The notes below the pieces were generated by a model. That model searched no databases, was not told where the DNA came from, and saw only the letters and a program-made list of their open reading frames with translations. From assembly GCA_933207985.1 (NCBI GenBank), contig OW240917.1:110518522-110582521 (forward strand): a stretch of 64,000 bases of DNA, read 5' to 3'. The DNA is from Pelobates cultripes. Its lineage: Eukaryota; Chordata; Amphibia; Anura; Pelobatidae. Position 1 is the stretch's first letter. Every line of letters begins with the position of its first letter. This document shows, one piece after another, positions 33,791 through 44,617 of the stretch. Both the position numbers and the translations under genes were made by a program.

Positions 33791-36100
33791 ATAATAAGAC
33801 TATATTCAAAATAATGAAAGCACAAAACACATTACCTTTCATTTATCAGTTGGAAATTACCTTTTTACTGCATCTGCAGAACTATTTAATTCTTCAGACT
33901 CCATATGGAAAACACGGGAAAAGGTGTCCTGCAAAAATGACATTTCAATATTTTACTAAACTATATAACCGTATCATATATAACATATCATAATGAAACA
34001 AACCACTAGCAAAATAAATATTGCAATGCTACAGAGAAAAAGAAAAGAACATAAATGACAACATTCATATTTACAGTTTGCGATCATGATTGACCATAAA
34101 AAATGACAATGTGACACTCAAATCTGGAACTGACCCGTTCTTTTTTTGAATAAAGCTAAAATTTAAAAAGAAAAACAAAGCTGCAATTTAAAATAATAAA
34201 ACATATATTAAAAGATATGCATATTTGAATAGCATTTATCAGCAACAAATTCCCAGGATTTACATTTCCACACAGTTAACAGCCCAGGCAAGGGAATGAT
34301 GAGTCGCTCAGTTGATTCGAAAACTTTTTATTTTGCTTAATATCTGCACAGGAGGACATTATATGCAGAGCAGTAATTCGTAGACGTTGTAGTGTTGATT
34401 CTTCATTTTACTTATGAATGCTGTTAGCTGAATTACAATAATTACAGCTCCCATAAACCATTGCTGTGCTTCCTGAAGACATGAGCAGTTGTGTTGTTGA
34501 AGATATATTGTAATATAGGAGCGGGCGGGTGTGGTGTGAAAGGGAGCAGTGATATCACTTACACGCATACTGTAAGCAGCAAGAAGGACCAGTTTAGAAG
34601 GGGGAGGTGAGACGGGGGCGCAGGGTTAAGATGCAGAATGCTGAAAAACTCTAAAAGAAAAAAAAACTAGACTACCTTTTGTTCATTAATAAAAGAGCAA
34701 TACCAGGTAGAGGAGTGTATTGATCAAACAGCTGAAAAAGCCATGTAGCATGCAAAAATTAGTTATGCTTAGAAGTCAGTAAATATAATTGTAAATGGAA
34801 TAGAGAGACTTATTGGTGGAGTGTGAAGATGTGTTGTTTCAGGTCAAAGTCAGTTATGAGATTTCAGCTTTTCTTCAAGCTTTGGACCTATCCTTGCCCA
34901 CGGGTAATGGTCAAGCTACTTCAATTCACTTCCTTTGGCATGCGGACAATGCTCCCAGTTTGTTTCTGGCAGGCATATGGAAAACAGACAAGGCAATCCT
35001 GTGCATGGAGTTACTAGAGGGGACTGTTGCTCTGATAGGACCCAAGTGGTCCCGCTGTTGAGCTCTCCCCCTGCAGACCTCTGTTAGTCCTAACAGACCC
35101 TGGCTTGCAATCTTTGGCTCAATGGCTACTTTATCAACTCTGGCTGTAAAATTAATCTCTCACATCCTATAGTTTTTTCATTCTTTCTTGATTTAATCCA
35201 GTTTTAAGGTATGTTTTATAAGTACAGAACAAAACAATCCATGACTATATTACCACTCTGATATGGTTTCCTCAGTAAGGCGGTTTGATTATTTTTTTTT
35301 CTGCTTGAATGGTTTTCTAAAAATCAGGATGTTGTTTTATGAGCTATGTAATACTATTGACTTTGAATTGAATGCTTTTTTTATAAACTCCCAAGAATGA
35401 GAATAGCTACATTATCTCTTTATGTTTCATAAGTCTAATCATCTTCTCTTTTATATATTGACTAAAGCATATCTTCTTCTGTCTCCATGTTTTGAATACG
35501 ATGTTAGATTCTATGTCACCAAAGGTATCTAGTTTTTTTAGAATTTTTGAAGTGGTGATGGTACACCGTTTAGTAGCACTTTAACTAAAGGGTGATTCAT
35601 AGATACTATGCTCTTCCCATAAAAATGAGGAGGTATTTGCTTTTACATATTGGATCTTCTTAGTAGTATATAAGGATACATTTAATTTTTTTTTTCCATT
35701 TCTAAAGAGATTGAGTGTTGCTCTATTCTAAGCTTTTATACAATGTCTTTTTTTAATATTTTATATGAGATTTATATTTTATATGAGATTTATTTCATTA
35801 AGATGTGGCCATATAGGTGATATATATCCCTGTTACTTATTAATTTATTGTTATTCATGCAGAGCTAATTCTACTATATTATTTTATTGTAATTCTACTA
35901 ACTTATGATTGTGGTTTATTACCCACTATTTGTTTTTCAGTTTTTATTTCTTTATCCTTTATTTGATTATATCTTTATTTGATTATGTCTTAAACCATAA
36001 GGGTTTTAATATATCCATTATATGTATATTCTGTGGTTTTAGATTAATTATATGTATATATTTTGTAAGGTTTTGTTACCCATGTCACTTAGGGGTTAAT
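33791..36100. other. AT-rich interval, no gene seen
   Basis: A frame at 34813-35061 (82 codons) has no recognised domain and no splice context that would support an exon. The rest is AT-rich with poly-T runs. TTTATATGAGATTTAT is repeated in tandem at about 35760-35793. Confidence 0.45.
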
Positions 36101-36485
36101 AGTCATCAAGTGATGAAAGGGTTAACCCTATGGATAGTTAATACTGCCGAAAGGGTATATAAATCCATCGGCACACGAAAGATGCATTCCTCTGATGAAG
36201 TGACAGGACGTCACGAAACGCGTAAGGCTGCATCTTTTCACACACTCACAGTGGAACGCATACCGAAGCAAAGTGGAACGCACGCGGTGGATCTCCCCGA
36301 CTAGCTTTTGTCAACAAGGACTCTGAAGTTGCCTCTGAAGCCGGCTCTGATGAGACAGCATTTCTAGAGTATCCAGACTGCTGGGAGGAAGTTATGCTAT
36401 CTGTGAGCAATTGCTTATCTTTATTTTATATTTTATACAGTAGATTTTTAGTATAATAAAGTCTTTTTATAAGAAGAATTCTCTG
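36101..36485 (+). mobile_element. Terminal part of a Penelope-like or retrozyme-like element
   Basis: GC-richer island carrying a full hammerhead fold (36179-36236), then a repeat of TGGAACGCA, and an AATAAA (36455-36460). No protein-coding part is visible. Hammerheads of this minimal helix III type are known from Penelope-like terminal repeats. Confidence 0.5.
36179..36236 (+). ncRNA. Hammerhead ribozyme
   Basis: Core CTGATGA at 36192-36198. Helix II is GTGAC/GTCAC (36200-36204 with 36210-36214), followed by GAAA 36215-36218. A minimal helix III (AC...GT with a two-base loop) ends in cleavage triplet GTA 36222-36224. Helix I pairs AAGATGCA and CCT (36179-36191) with AGG and TGCATCTT (36225-36236). 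All core bases fit the hammerhead consensus. Self-cleavage after 36224 is predicted, not shown. Confidence 0.85.
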
Positions 36486-37094
36486 CCTCTGAACTATATA
36501 TCGCACAGTTCAATGAATGACACTAGAAGATAACGTTCCAGGATTTATTATCGATAATAGATGTAGAACTTTTTATCCCACATTTCTACATATGCAATAC
36601 TCCTTTTTTTTCTTTTATGTACCATACTATTATTGATTATTATACTAGTCTGTTAGTAGAGCATATTTAGCTCATATTGGCCAGTTCCCCTGCTGTTCAT
36701 ATAGAGGGTATACCAGACAGATTTTACATATATGAGCTTACATTGAAAGGATATTTTTTGGACTGATCACTAAACTACAATGTCTGTTTATTACTTGAAC
36801 TAGGACTGTGGACAATCTTTATTAGCACTGATACAGTGTATATTCATTTATTGAGATACATTTACTCAATTGTGACCTAGGTCTGTTTTTATTTGCTTAT
36901 TGTGCAGTGATACTGTGTATGTTACAAGTTTACCTTTCAATTCACTCTTTTATATATATTTAGTATTCTTTGGGTGTTGGTATCCACTCCTGGTTTGAGC
37001 AATCAGATTGTTTTCTCTTTGCTTTTTATCTTGTATTGTCTATCTATTCAACCTAGGGTGTGGGTTGTTTTACCAGTTGTTTAGTGGATATCCC
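36486..37094. other. AT-rich interval up to the gap
   Basis: No gene is recognised. It ends in unique sequence (GTGGATATCCC) at the gap and does not show the start of an LTR. Confidence 0.5.
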
Positions 37095-37194
37095 NNNNNN
37101 NNNNNNNNNNNNNNNNNNNNNNNNNNNNNNNNNNNNNNNNNNNNNNNNNNNNNNNNNNNNNNNNNNNNNNNNNNNNNNNNNNNNNNNNNNNNNN
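37095..37194. other. Assembly gap (100 N) cutting ERV2
   Basis: Exactly 100 N. The sequence to the right begins inside gag, at the equivalent of ERV1 position 3546, so the ERV2 5' LTR, leader and first half of gag (about 3.5 kb) are missing. Real gap size is therefore likely several kilobases. Confidence 0.98.
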
Positions 37195-38421
37195 GTTGTG
37201 GTTGACCAGAATTCACCCCACCTGGGGGTGAATAGGCTCCCCCAACAGCAAACTATCCCTCAGGGATATACCCCAATCAACCATGGCGCGGATGGTGCTC
37301 CACCTATGTATGTTACCTTTAACCCTTCCCAAGCTGCTACCCTTGTGACCTCACTCCCTGATCCTGAAAAACACCCCATGCCCTTTTTCCGTAGGATGGC
37401 TCAGATCCGTAAAACATATTCCGCTGCTTGGCGGGATCTCATTAGTCTATGTGAAATAAAGGCTGGTGATGCATACTGGCCAATCATGGAACGGAGCTTT
37501 AATGATGCTCCACTTACTTCTGATACTGACTTTCGTTCTGGTGAAATTTTTTGTGAACAGCTTCATGCCTGGGCACAGGATAAACTAGCAGATCAGGCTA
37601 CTTGCATTAATGATATCCTACAAGACAAACTTGAGACAGTTGAGAAGTATCACTCTAGGTTGACTCAGACTTTTTCAGACTTAGGGTTTAGTACTTACAA
37701 CAAAGCACACACCCAGATGCTATCTGCAGCTTTTGTGGCAGGGCTTAGGGAAAATATTCGTAAGGGTTTAATTTTAGCTCGCCCGGAGTATAGAATTATT
37801 CCATTGGACACTCTCTTGTTGGTAGCCAAAGGCTTAGAGTCTGTTTTGCTTCCTACACAGCGTAGAACTAGTCCTCTGATGTATGCTACCTCCACCCCAA
37901 TCGCAGGTCCAACCCAGGGCTCTCAGATGCTCCCCCAACAGTTCACCCAGCCCCCTCAGGCACTGCCTGCACCAATTCCCTTCTCCCGTGACCGGACTGT
38001 CACGACAATCCGGACCTGCTTCAATTGTAATCAGCCAGGTCACTTTAGGAGAGATTGCCCACACCCTAGAGTGCTCCGCCAACAGACCCTCAGGTACCAT
38101 AACCCCCATGTCACCAGCTACAACTTCCCCTCCACTGGTTATCTCCCTGCCCTACCCCATCCACAGTTGCCTCAGCTACCTCCTCCACCTCCCCCTCCCC
38201 CGCCTCCTGAGTACTCCCAAGCCCGGCTCCCCGCAGCAGAGGCCCGTGCATACACTTCACCCTCCACTGAAGGGTATGATACTGATGACTTCCAAGACAA
38301 CCAACCTCATCCCCGCCATGCCCTCCGTCCATCCCGCCCACCCATGCATTCTGTCACCCCTCCCTCCACCTCCCGCCGGTACCAGGGACCAGATCAGGCC
38401 CACCTTGATCTATTGCAATAG
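37195..38421 (+). CDS. gag: ERV2 gag, 3' part, open
   Basis: Capsid and nucleocapsid part of Gag, in one open frame from the gap to UAG 38419-38421. It includes the capsid-like region, a CCHC zinc knuckle near 38021-38062, a run of prolines before PPEYSQ, and an acidic YDTDDF segment. Where ERV1 has seven T (frameshift), this copy has six (37549-37554) and stays in frame. The N-terminal half lies in the gap, so completeness cannot be judged. UAG leads in phase into protease. Confidence 0.9.
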   Translation, partial: VVVDQNSPHLGVNRLPQQQTIPQGYTPINHGADGAPPMYVTFNPSQAATLVTSLPDPEKHPMPFFRRMAQIRKTYSAAWRDLISLCEIKAGDAYWPIMERSFNDAPLTSDTDFRSGEIFCEQLHAWAQDKLADQATCINDILQDKLETVEKYHSRLTQTFSDLGFSTYNKAHTQMLSAAFVAGLRENIRKGLILARPEYRIIPLDTLLLVAKGLESVLLPTQRRTSPLMYATSTPIAGPTQGSQMLPQQFTQPPQALPAPIPFSRDRTVTTIRTCFNCNQPGHFRRDCPHPRVLRQQTLRYHNPHVTSYNFPSTGYLPALPHPQLPQLPPPPPPPPPPEYSQARLPAAEARAYTSPSTEGYDTDDFQDNQPHPRHALRPSRPPMHSVTPPSTSRRYQGPDQAHLDLLQ

Positions 38422-41400
38422 GTAACTGGCAAGCCTGTGTCAGCAACCCCTGCTATGGCAGTGTCTGCAGGGGATGGGGGAGGACCTTTGGCTACTGTAG
38501 TTCTCCCCGTGGAGGGTCACCCAACCACTTTTTTAGTTGACACAGGTGCAGCCCGTAGTGTCCTTAGGGAACAAGACCTGCCAGACCCTTCCTTCCTGTC
38601 TGACACTGATGTCTCCTGTGTTGGGGTGGATGGTACACCACGCAGTAACCCCCTTACCAAGCTCTTACATGTAGGTTCACACATCCTGTCCCGTTTTGTT
38701 GTTTCCTCCACTTGCCCCATTAACCTCCTAGGTGCCGATGTCCTCTCTCGGCTCCAGGCTTCCATTACCTTTACTGCAGATGGACAAGTTGAGTTGACAA
38801 CCCCCTTATCACAAAAAGATACTTCTGTACTCTGCTCACTCCCTATCTTGTTGAACCTAACTGACAATATAGGGAATGCACGGGTCACACACACCCCCAG
38901 TGCTCTGGATCGTATCCCCCAAGAACTTTGGTCCACCGGCCCGGATGATATTGGACGCTTACATGTACCCCCCGTCCTGGTCCAGCTCCTGCCTGGAGCA
39001 CTTCCTCCTCGTAGACCTCAGTATCCTCTGAAGCCAGCACAAGCTGAAGCCATCACCAAACAAGTTGAGTCTCTGCTTGCCAAAGGTGCCCTCACCAAGT
39101 GCACATCTCCATGCAACACCCCACTTTTCCCTGTTAAAAAGCGAACTGTTAAGGGCCAACCCGACCAGTACCGCATGGTACAGGACCTCCGTGCTGTTAA
39201 TGAAGTAACCATTAAAGACACTGCTATTGTTCCTAACCCCCACACCCTTTTGTCCCAAGTGCCACCAAATTCAACTGTTTTTACTGTTGTGGATCTAGCC
39301 AATGCCTTTTTCAGTGTTCCCCTTGACCCTTCCTGCCGTTTTCTCTTCGCCTTCACACATGAAGGACAACAATATACCTGGACTGTCATGCCTCAGGGAG
39401 CTCAGAATTCTCCCACACAGTTTGCTCATGCCATGTCTCTAGTTTTGGATCCCTGGCAGAAATCTCATCTGGATGTTGTTCTACTTCAATATGTTGATGA
39501 CCTCCTTCTCTGTGCTCCTAATTTGCTTATTGCAGAACGTGACTCAGAAGATCTCCTATGTTTCCTTGTTACTGCAGGGTGCAAGGCCTCAAAATCGAAG
39601 CTGCAATGGTGCCGGCCCTCTGTGGTCTTCTTGGGACATTGCATTTCCCATGGCACCAAACACCTAACCTCTCAACGGGTGCAAGCTATCCTTCAACTCC
39701 CATTACCTGCAACCCACCACTCTCTTCATGCTTTCTTGGGTCTCATCACATACTGCAGGTCCTGGATACCTGAAGCATCCAAACTCATGCAGCCTCTCTA
39801 TGATGCACTCCGGAGTGAGCCTTTTCACCTCACTGATGAAACTATTAACTGTTTCCATACTCTGAAACGAGCTATTGCTTCTGCACCTGCTTTGGGCCTA
39901 CCCAACTACCAACTCTCTTTCAATTTGTTTGTCTCTGAGAGATCAGGACATGCTTCCGGAGTCCTTACCCAGAAACATGGGTCCAGACAACGGCCTATTG
40001 GCTACTTTTCCTGCATGCTTGACCCTGTTGCAAGGGGCAGCCCCTCTTGCCTCCGTGCTGTGTTTGCCGCCAGTGCCCTCCTGGATAAGACTAATGACTT
40101 TGTTCTAGGCCATCACCTCACAGTGTTGGCCCCCCATGACATTACTGCTATCCTGCAACAAGTCCAACCTAAGCACCTTTCCTCCCAACGCCACCTCCGC
40201 CTGCAAACCTCATTGCTTTTACCTGACAATGTGAAACTCCAGAGATGCCTTACCCTGAATCCAGCCACTCTTCTGCCACTTCCCAAGGGGGGAATTGTGT
40301 ACCACTGGTATAGCCTGGATATCAACCCGGAAGTTCTAACAGATCTGCAACTACCTACACTTGCACCTCCACATGATGAACAATCAGTGGCCCTACCTCA
40401 CTGTACCTTGTGGGTTAGGGATGAACCAGGCCCTTATATGAACTATGAGAAAGAAGTGTTCCAACTTAAAGAAATCCAAATTACCCTGACTTACTTGTTT
40501 TGGGACCTCACAGGTACCATGCTCATCTTGGTCCACCTCCCAGAGAGTGTGACACATCTCTATCACCATTGGGGAACATCGATCCCACACATATCCGTCA
40601 CCAAACCCCCCGACATCTCGTGGAAAGATCTAGGCCCGATGGCCAAAACCTGGAGTCAAATGACCTCAGAACAACTGACTGCTACGGGGGTCAATAAAAA
40701 GACTATTAATTACTGTACAGCTGGGTACCCCAGGTACCACACAGAAGCCTGTGAGGATCCACTCACCACAGACTGTGACCTCGATATCCCTCATGATTGT
40801 TTTGAACAAATGAAAATGGAAACTACACACCTACCAACTGTCTACGAAGCTGCATTACTCAACCCGGACCAAACACTATTTGTGGATGGGTCAAGATTTG
40901 CTGATGAACAGGGACAATATCACACTGGGTATGCAGTCACCACAGAATGCCAAGTATTGCAAGCAGCTGCCCTACAACCAACTAAGTCCGCTCAGGAAGC
41001 TGAATTGACAGCCCTAACTGCGGCCTGCAAATTGTCTAAAGGGTTACGTGTCAACATTTATACGGATTCAAGATATGCCCTGGGAGTAGCACATGACTTT
41101 GGCCTAATTTGGAAGACCAGAGGATTTCTAACGGCCACTGGTACCCCAGTAAAGCATGGGGCAGCCATTGCAGAACTGATGGATGCATTGGAGCTTCCAG
41201 CAGAAGTGGCAGTACTGAAAGTAAAAGCCCATGGAAGACTAGACACAGAAGAAGCACGTGGTAATCACCTAGCGGATCAAGCAGCTAAGGAAGCGGCACG
41301 ACAAAGATGGGAAGTGGACAGAAGAGTGGCCGCAGATACATTACCTATCTACACTATGCAAACATTACCTACAGATCTTAGACTCCTGAAGGAACAACAA

Positions 41401-42516
41401 GCTGCTGCTACTCCACAGGAGAAACAAAGTTGGAAGAGCAAAGGAGCTATACTCCGTGATGATGTTTACACTATCAATCTCAAGTTTTGCCTACCCAGAA
41501 ATATGTATCCAGCGGTGGTCCAATGGGCTCATGGGCCAGCCCACCTGTCAAAACATCTGATGAACTCATTGATTGACAAATATTTTGAAGCACCAGGCAT
41601 CACTACCTTAACACAGAATTACTGTAAGTCTTGTACTATATGTGCTAAATGCAATCCTGGAAAGATTATAAAGACTGCACCTAACCACCTAGCCAAGCCA
41701 CAATATCCCTTCCAGAGGATTCAGATTGATCACATTCAGATGCCAAAAAGTGGACGTTATGAATATGCATTGGTCATAGTGGACATGTTTTCAGGATGGC
41801 CAGAGGCCTTCCCAGTGACTAACCTCACCGCGAGGACTACAGCCAAGTATCTTCTGACAGAAATTGTTTGCCGCTATGGGGTCCCAGAAGTGATTGAAAG
41901 TGACCAGGGGACCTCCTTCACTGCCTCGCTAACACGGGAAGTCTGGTCAGCACTGGGGGTGACCCTTGCATTTCACACACCATATCACCCACAGAGTAGT
42001 GGTAAGGTAGAACGCATGAATGGCACTTTGAAAGCCAGAATGCTCAAGATGTCACAAGAAACTAACATGCCCTGGCCCGAGAGTCTCCCACTGGCATTGT
42101 TTAGTGTAAGGTACACACCTAGGGGAAAATACAGCCTATCACCCTATGAGATTTTGTTTGGTACAGCACCCAGGTTAGGTTGTTACTTTCCCCAACAGCT
42201 TCAGATTCAGTCAGATGCTATGGTAGACTATGTGACCGCTCTCTCTCATGCCCTGACCAAGATACATGCCCAAGTGTTTTCTTCTATTCCAGATCCTGAG
42301 TCGAATACAGGTACACACAAGCTGCTTCCTGGTGACTGGGTTATGGTTAAGAAGTTCCTCAGGAAACACACCCTAGAACCGAGATTTGATGGTCCTTATC
42401 AAGTGTTCCTGATTACAGCAACGTCAGTTAAACTAGCTGGAAAAAGTTCCTGGATACACGCTTCACATTGCAAAAAAGTGCCTGCTCCAGAAGAGGCTGA
42501 TCTTGTTGAAACATGA
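38422..42516 (+). CDS. pol: ERV2 pro-pol, intact
   Basis: Single open frame of about 1364 codons after gag UAG; no ATG is needed, as it is made by readthrough. Protease DTGA is at 38539-38550. In RT, YVDD is at 39490-39501 with MPQGAQNSP upstream. In RNase H the first Asp is at 40885-40887, with AQEAEL and TDSRY after. The integrase N-terminal zinc-binding region has paired His and CKSCTIC. Integrase core Asp 41728-41730, Asp 41902-41904 and Glu 42010-42012 give D-x57-D-x35-E. The DGPYQV C-terminal motif follows. Every expected catalytic residue is present. The last codons overlap env ATG. Class I (gamma/epsilon-like) by layout and motifs. Confidence 0.95.
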   Translation, partial: VTGKPVSATPAMAVSAGDGGGPLATVVLPVEGHPTTFLVDTGAARSVLREQDLPDPSFLSDTDVSCVGVDGTPRSNPLTKLLHVGSHILSRFVVSSTCPINLLGADVLSRLQASITFTADGQVELTTPLSQKDTSVLCSLPILLNLTDNIGNARVTHTPSALDRIPQELWSTGPDDIGRLHVPPVLVQLLPGALPPRRPQYPLKPAQAEAITKQVESLLAKGALTKCTSPCNTPLFPVKKRTVKGQPDQYRMVQDLRAVNEVTIKDTAIVPNPHTLLSQVPPNSTVFTVVDLANAFFSVPLDPSCRFLFAFTHEGQQYTWTVMPQGAQNSPTQFAHAMSLVLDPWQKSHLDVVLLQYVDDLLLCAPNLLIAERDSEDLLCFLVTAGCKASKSKLQWCRPSVVFLGHCISHGTKHLTSQRVQAILQLPLPATHHSLHAFLGLITYCRSWIPEASKLMQPLYDALRSEPFHLTDETINCFHTLKRAIASAPALGLPNYQLSFNLFVSERSGHASGVLTQKHGSRQRPIGYFSCMLDPVARGSPSCLRAVFAASALLDKTNDFVLGHHLTVLAPHDITAILQQVQPKHLSSQRHLRLQTSLLLPDNVKLQRCLTLNPATLLPLPKGGIVYHWYSLDINPEVLTDLQLPTLAPPHDEQSVALPHCTLWVRDEPGPYMNYEKEVFQLKEIQITLTYLFWDLTGTMLILVHLPESVTHLYHHWGTSIPHISVTKPPDISWKDLGPMAKTWSQMTSEQLTATGVNKKTINYCTAGYPRYHTEACEDPLTTDCDLDIPHDCFEQMKMETTHLPTVYEAALLNPDQTLFVDGSRFADEQGQYHTGYAVTTECQVLQAAALQPTKSAQEAELTALTAACKLSKGLRVNIYTDSRYALGVAHDFGLIWKTRGFLTATGTPVKHGAAIAELMDALELPAEVAVLKVKAHGRLDTEEARGNHLADQAAKEAARQRWEVDRRVAADTLPIYTMQTLPTDLRLLKEQQAAATPQEKQSWKSKGAILRDDVYTINLKFCLPRNMYPAVVQWAHGPAHLSKHLMNSLIDKYFEAPGITTLTQNYCKSCTICAKCNPGKIIKTAPNHLAKPQYPFQRIQIDHIQMPKSGRYEYALVIVDMFSGWPEAFPVTNLTARTTAKYLLTEIVCRYGVPEVIESDQGTSFTASLTREVWSALGVTLAFHTPYHPQSSGKVERMNGTLKARMLKMSQETNMPWPESLPLALFSVRYTPRGKYSLSPYEILFGTAPRLGCYFPQQLQIQSDAMVDYVTALSHALTKIHAQVFSSIPDPESNTGTHKLLPGDWVMVKKFLRKHTLEPRFDGPYQVFLITATSVKLAGKSSWIHASHCKKVPAPEEADLVET
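42277..42292 (+). promoter_or_regulatory. Candidate env splice acceptor (ERV2)
   Basis: Same pyrimidine tract and CCAG as in ERV1, about 220 bases before env ATG. Inferred from sequence only. Confidence 0.4.
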
Positions 42517-44429
42517 ATTTATTATGTGTCTCGTGTTTTCTTATATTGTTGCATTTTGCCTGGGCCCAACAAGTGGCCATAACCAAAGATAATCATGTTT
42601 ACACTTTCTGGTACAATTCTTCTGATACTGATGTAGCTACATACACCTTTGATTATTGTGACATAGTTACCTGTACATTCCCACAGACACAACATGCAGC
42701 CATATACAAGGACATACCTGACAAAAAGGACCCATACATTTGTGTGACTGGAGGAGCTTGGGGACACCACTGTAGTTCATGGAAAGCTGCCGGGTGGAAT
42801 ACAGGTAGACCATGGGGTTACAGACCTCAGGTTGCACTAGACAGACTTGACAAAGACGGGAAGCCCCTACTTTCTAGAATGACTCTTAGTAAACCCACAG
42901 GGTCAACTCCCATTAAACTTACCTTGAATATAGAACACCCTAGTCCAAGGGACGCGGGGGAATATGTGATGGGGATGTACTGGAAGGGAGGTGGCTCACA
43001 CAATGCACTGGGGACATTCTACCTACAAGACATGCTCACCTCCCCAGACTGGGTAGGGACCACTCACATGATCGTTAACCCATTAAAACCACATATTAAG
43101 ACCCTACATGACATGGTAGCTATAGCCAACCCCACCTTTGAAGACACTATGGCAGTGGAAACTGGTTTTTCGGACACTAATTTATGGCTAGAATGGATGA
43201 GGTATAATGCCAACTCACACAATAAGACCAATTGTTATGTGTGTGGAGGAGCCAGGCCCCATCTGGGCACAGTTCCTCTGAATTTGCCTCCTGAAGTAGA
43301 ATCATGTGTTCTGAGCCTTTACACACAGTCCGTCACCAATTCCTCGACATGTGAATCATGGAAGAGAATTTACCCGATCACTCACGGACATGTAAAACCA
43401 CCTGATGGAGTCACCATCTACCCAGGTAATTACACATGTTATACAATATCTAAAACCACCGGTTTATATCTGGGCAAATTCCCATCAGGATATTGCTCAA
43501 CTTACCATAATCCACCCGTATCACTGCTAATGAATCACACAAAGACAATCGGTGATATCTATTGGTTATGTGGGGATAAACAATTGAGGTCCCAATTAAT
43601 TGGACAATGGTGGGGGGAGTGTGCCCTAACTAAAGTCATAATGCCTATCCATATCATCCCAGATGGTGACCATAACACATTAAATCTCACACATGTACAC
43701 TCTAGATCCAAACGAGAGACTCCTATACGAGGGAGTTTCGACCCCCATGTGTATATTGATGCCATAGGTGTGCCAAGGGGGGTGCCTAACGAATTCAAAG
43801 CAAGAGATGAAGTGGCTGCAGGATTTGAGTCCCTAATTCCAATGATAACTGCTAACAAAAATGTCAATTGGATTAACTACATTTACTATAATCAACAGCG
43901 TTTTGTCAACTACACTAGGGATGCCCTACAGGGCCTGGCAGAACAATTACAAGCCACTACCCAAATGACATTTCAGAACAGAATGGCCCTAGATATGATT
44001 TTAGCTGAGAAGGGGGGTGTATGTAAAATCCTCCCTGAGACCATGACATGCTGTACATACATTCCAGACAACACTGGGCCCAATGGTAAGGTGACTATGG
44101 CCATAGAGAAGCTAGATAGTCTTGCAGATGAGCTAAAGAAAAATTCAGGAGTCATCGACACTTGGGACAGATGGTTTGGATGGATGAATGGTTGGCAAAG
44201 GACCCTCTTCCAGGTGGGGACAGCTGTTCTCATAATGATCGTCATTTTCTTATTTCTGACCTGTTGTATATTCCCCTGCATACAGAAGTATCTACAGAAA
44301 GCGGTAGACAAGACTATAGATGACGTGACCCCTACTTTCATACACCAAGACATCACAGACCTCGAAGATGATACTCCACATACACCCCTTCAATCACATC
44401 AGTTCAAACAAACAACTGCTTTCCTGTAG
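42513..44429 (+). CDS. env: ERV2 envelope polyprotein, intact 638 codons
   Basis: Surface plus transmembrane envelope precursor. There is a signal peptide at about residues 1-19, CxxC (CYVC) at 241-244, furin site RSKR at 398-401 (43704-43715), Cys504-x8-Cys513-Cys514, a membrane anchor at about 568-590 and a cytoplasmic tail. Multiple N-x-S/T sites are present. The start ATG shares ATGA with the pol stop, as in ERV1. It keeps Cys328, which ERV1 has changed to Phe. Gammaretroviral Env normally has Cys-x6-Cys-Cys, so the eight-residue spacing is odd. Receptor and fusion activity are unknown. Confidence 0.95.
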   Translation: MNLLCVSCFLILLHFAWAQQVAITKDNHVYTFWYNSSDTDVATYTFDYCDIVTCTFPQTQHAAIYKDIPDKKDPYICVTGGAWGHHCSSWKAAGWNTGRPWGYRPQVALDRLDKDGKPLLSRMTLSKPTGSTPIKLTLNIEHPSPRDAGEYVMGMYWKGGGSHNALGTFYLQDMLTSPDWVGTTHMIVNPLKPHIKTLHDMVAIANPTFEDTMAVETGFSDTNLWLEWMRYNANSHNKTNCYVCGGARPHLGTVPLNLPPEVESCVLSLYTQSVTNSSTCESWKRIYPITHGHVKPPDGVTIYPGNYTCYTISKTTGLYLGKFPSGYCSTYHNPPVSLLMNHTKTIGDIYWLCGDKQLRSQLIGQWWGECALTKVIMPIHIIPDGDHNTLNLTHVHSRSKRETPIRGSFDPHVYIDAIGVPRGVPNEFKARDEVAAGFESLIPMITANKNVNWINYIYYNQQRFVNYTRDALQGLAEQLQATTQMTFQNRMALDMILAEKGGVCKILPETMTCCTYIPDNTGPNGKVTMAIEKLDSLADELKKNSGVIDTWDRWFGWMNGWQRTLFQVGTAVLIMIVIFLFLTCCIFPCIQKYLQKAVDKTIDDVTPTFIHQDITDLEDDTPHTPLQSHQFKQTTAFL

Positions 44430-44617
44430 GGACAGTATAGGGAAAGCGTCTGTCTTGACTGGCGAGTCTCACGTGTGGAGATGTAGTGGACTAGCCACTG
44501 CGGGTTACCCGCGGAGTGAAGTGTTCGATGCTAGTTAAGGCAGATAGGTTGCAGGCAACTAGGGACATATTAGGGACAGTAGCAGTTGTTATGGTAAATA
44601 GTCATTTTAGGGGGGAC
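44430..44617 (+). other. ERV2 post-env region and polypurine tract
   Basis: 188 bp nearly identical to the ERV1 counterpart, with hairpin GCGGGTTACCCGC and purine tract AGGGGGGAC immediately before the LTR. Confidence 0.75.

Noticed and set aside
34813..35061. 82-codon frame as a possible host exon
   Set aside because: No domain, no clear splice sites and AT-rich surroundings.
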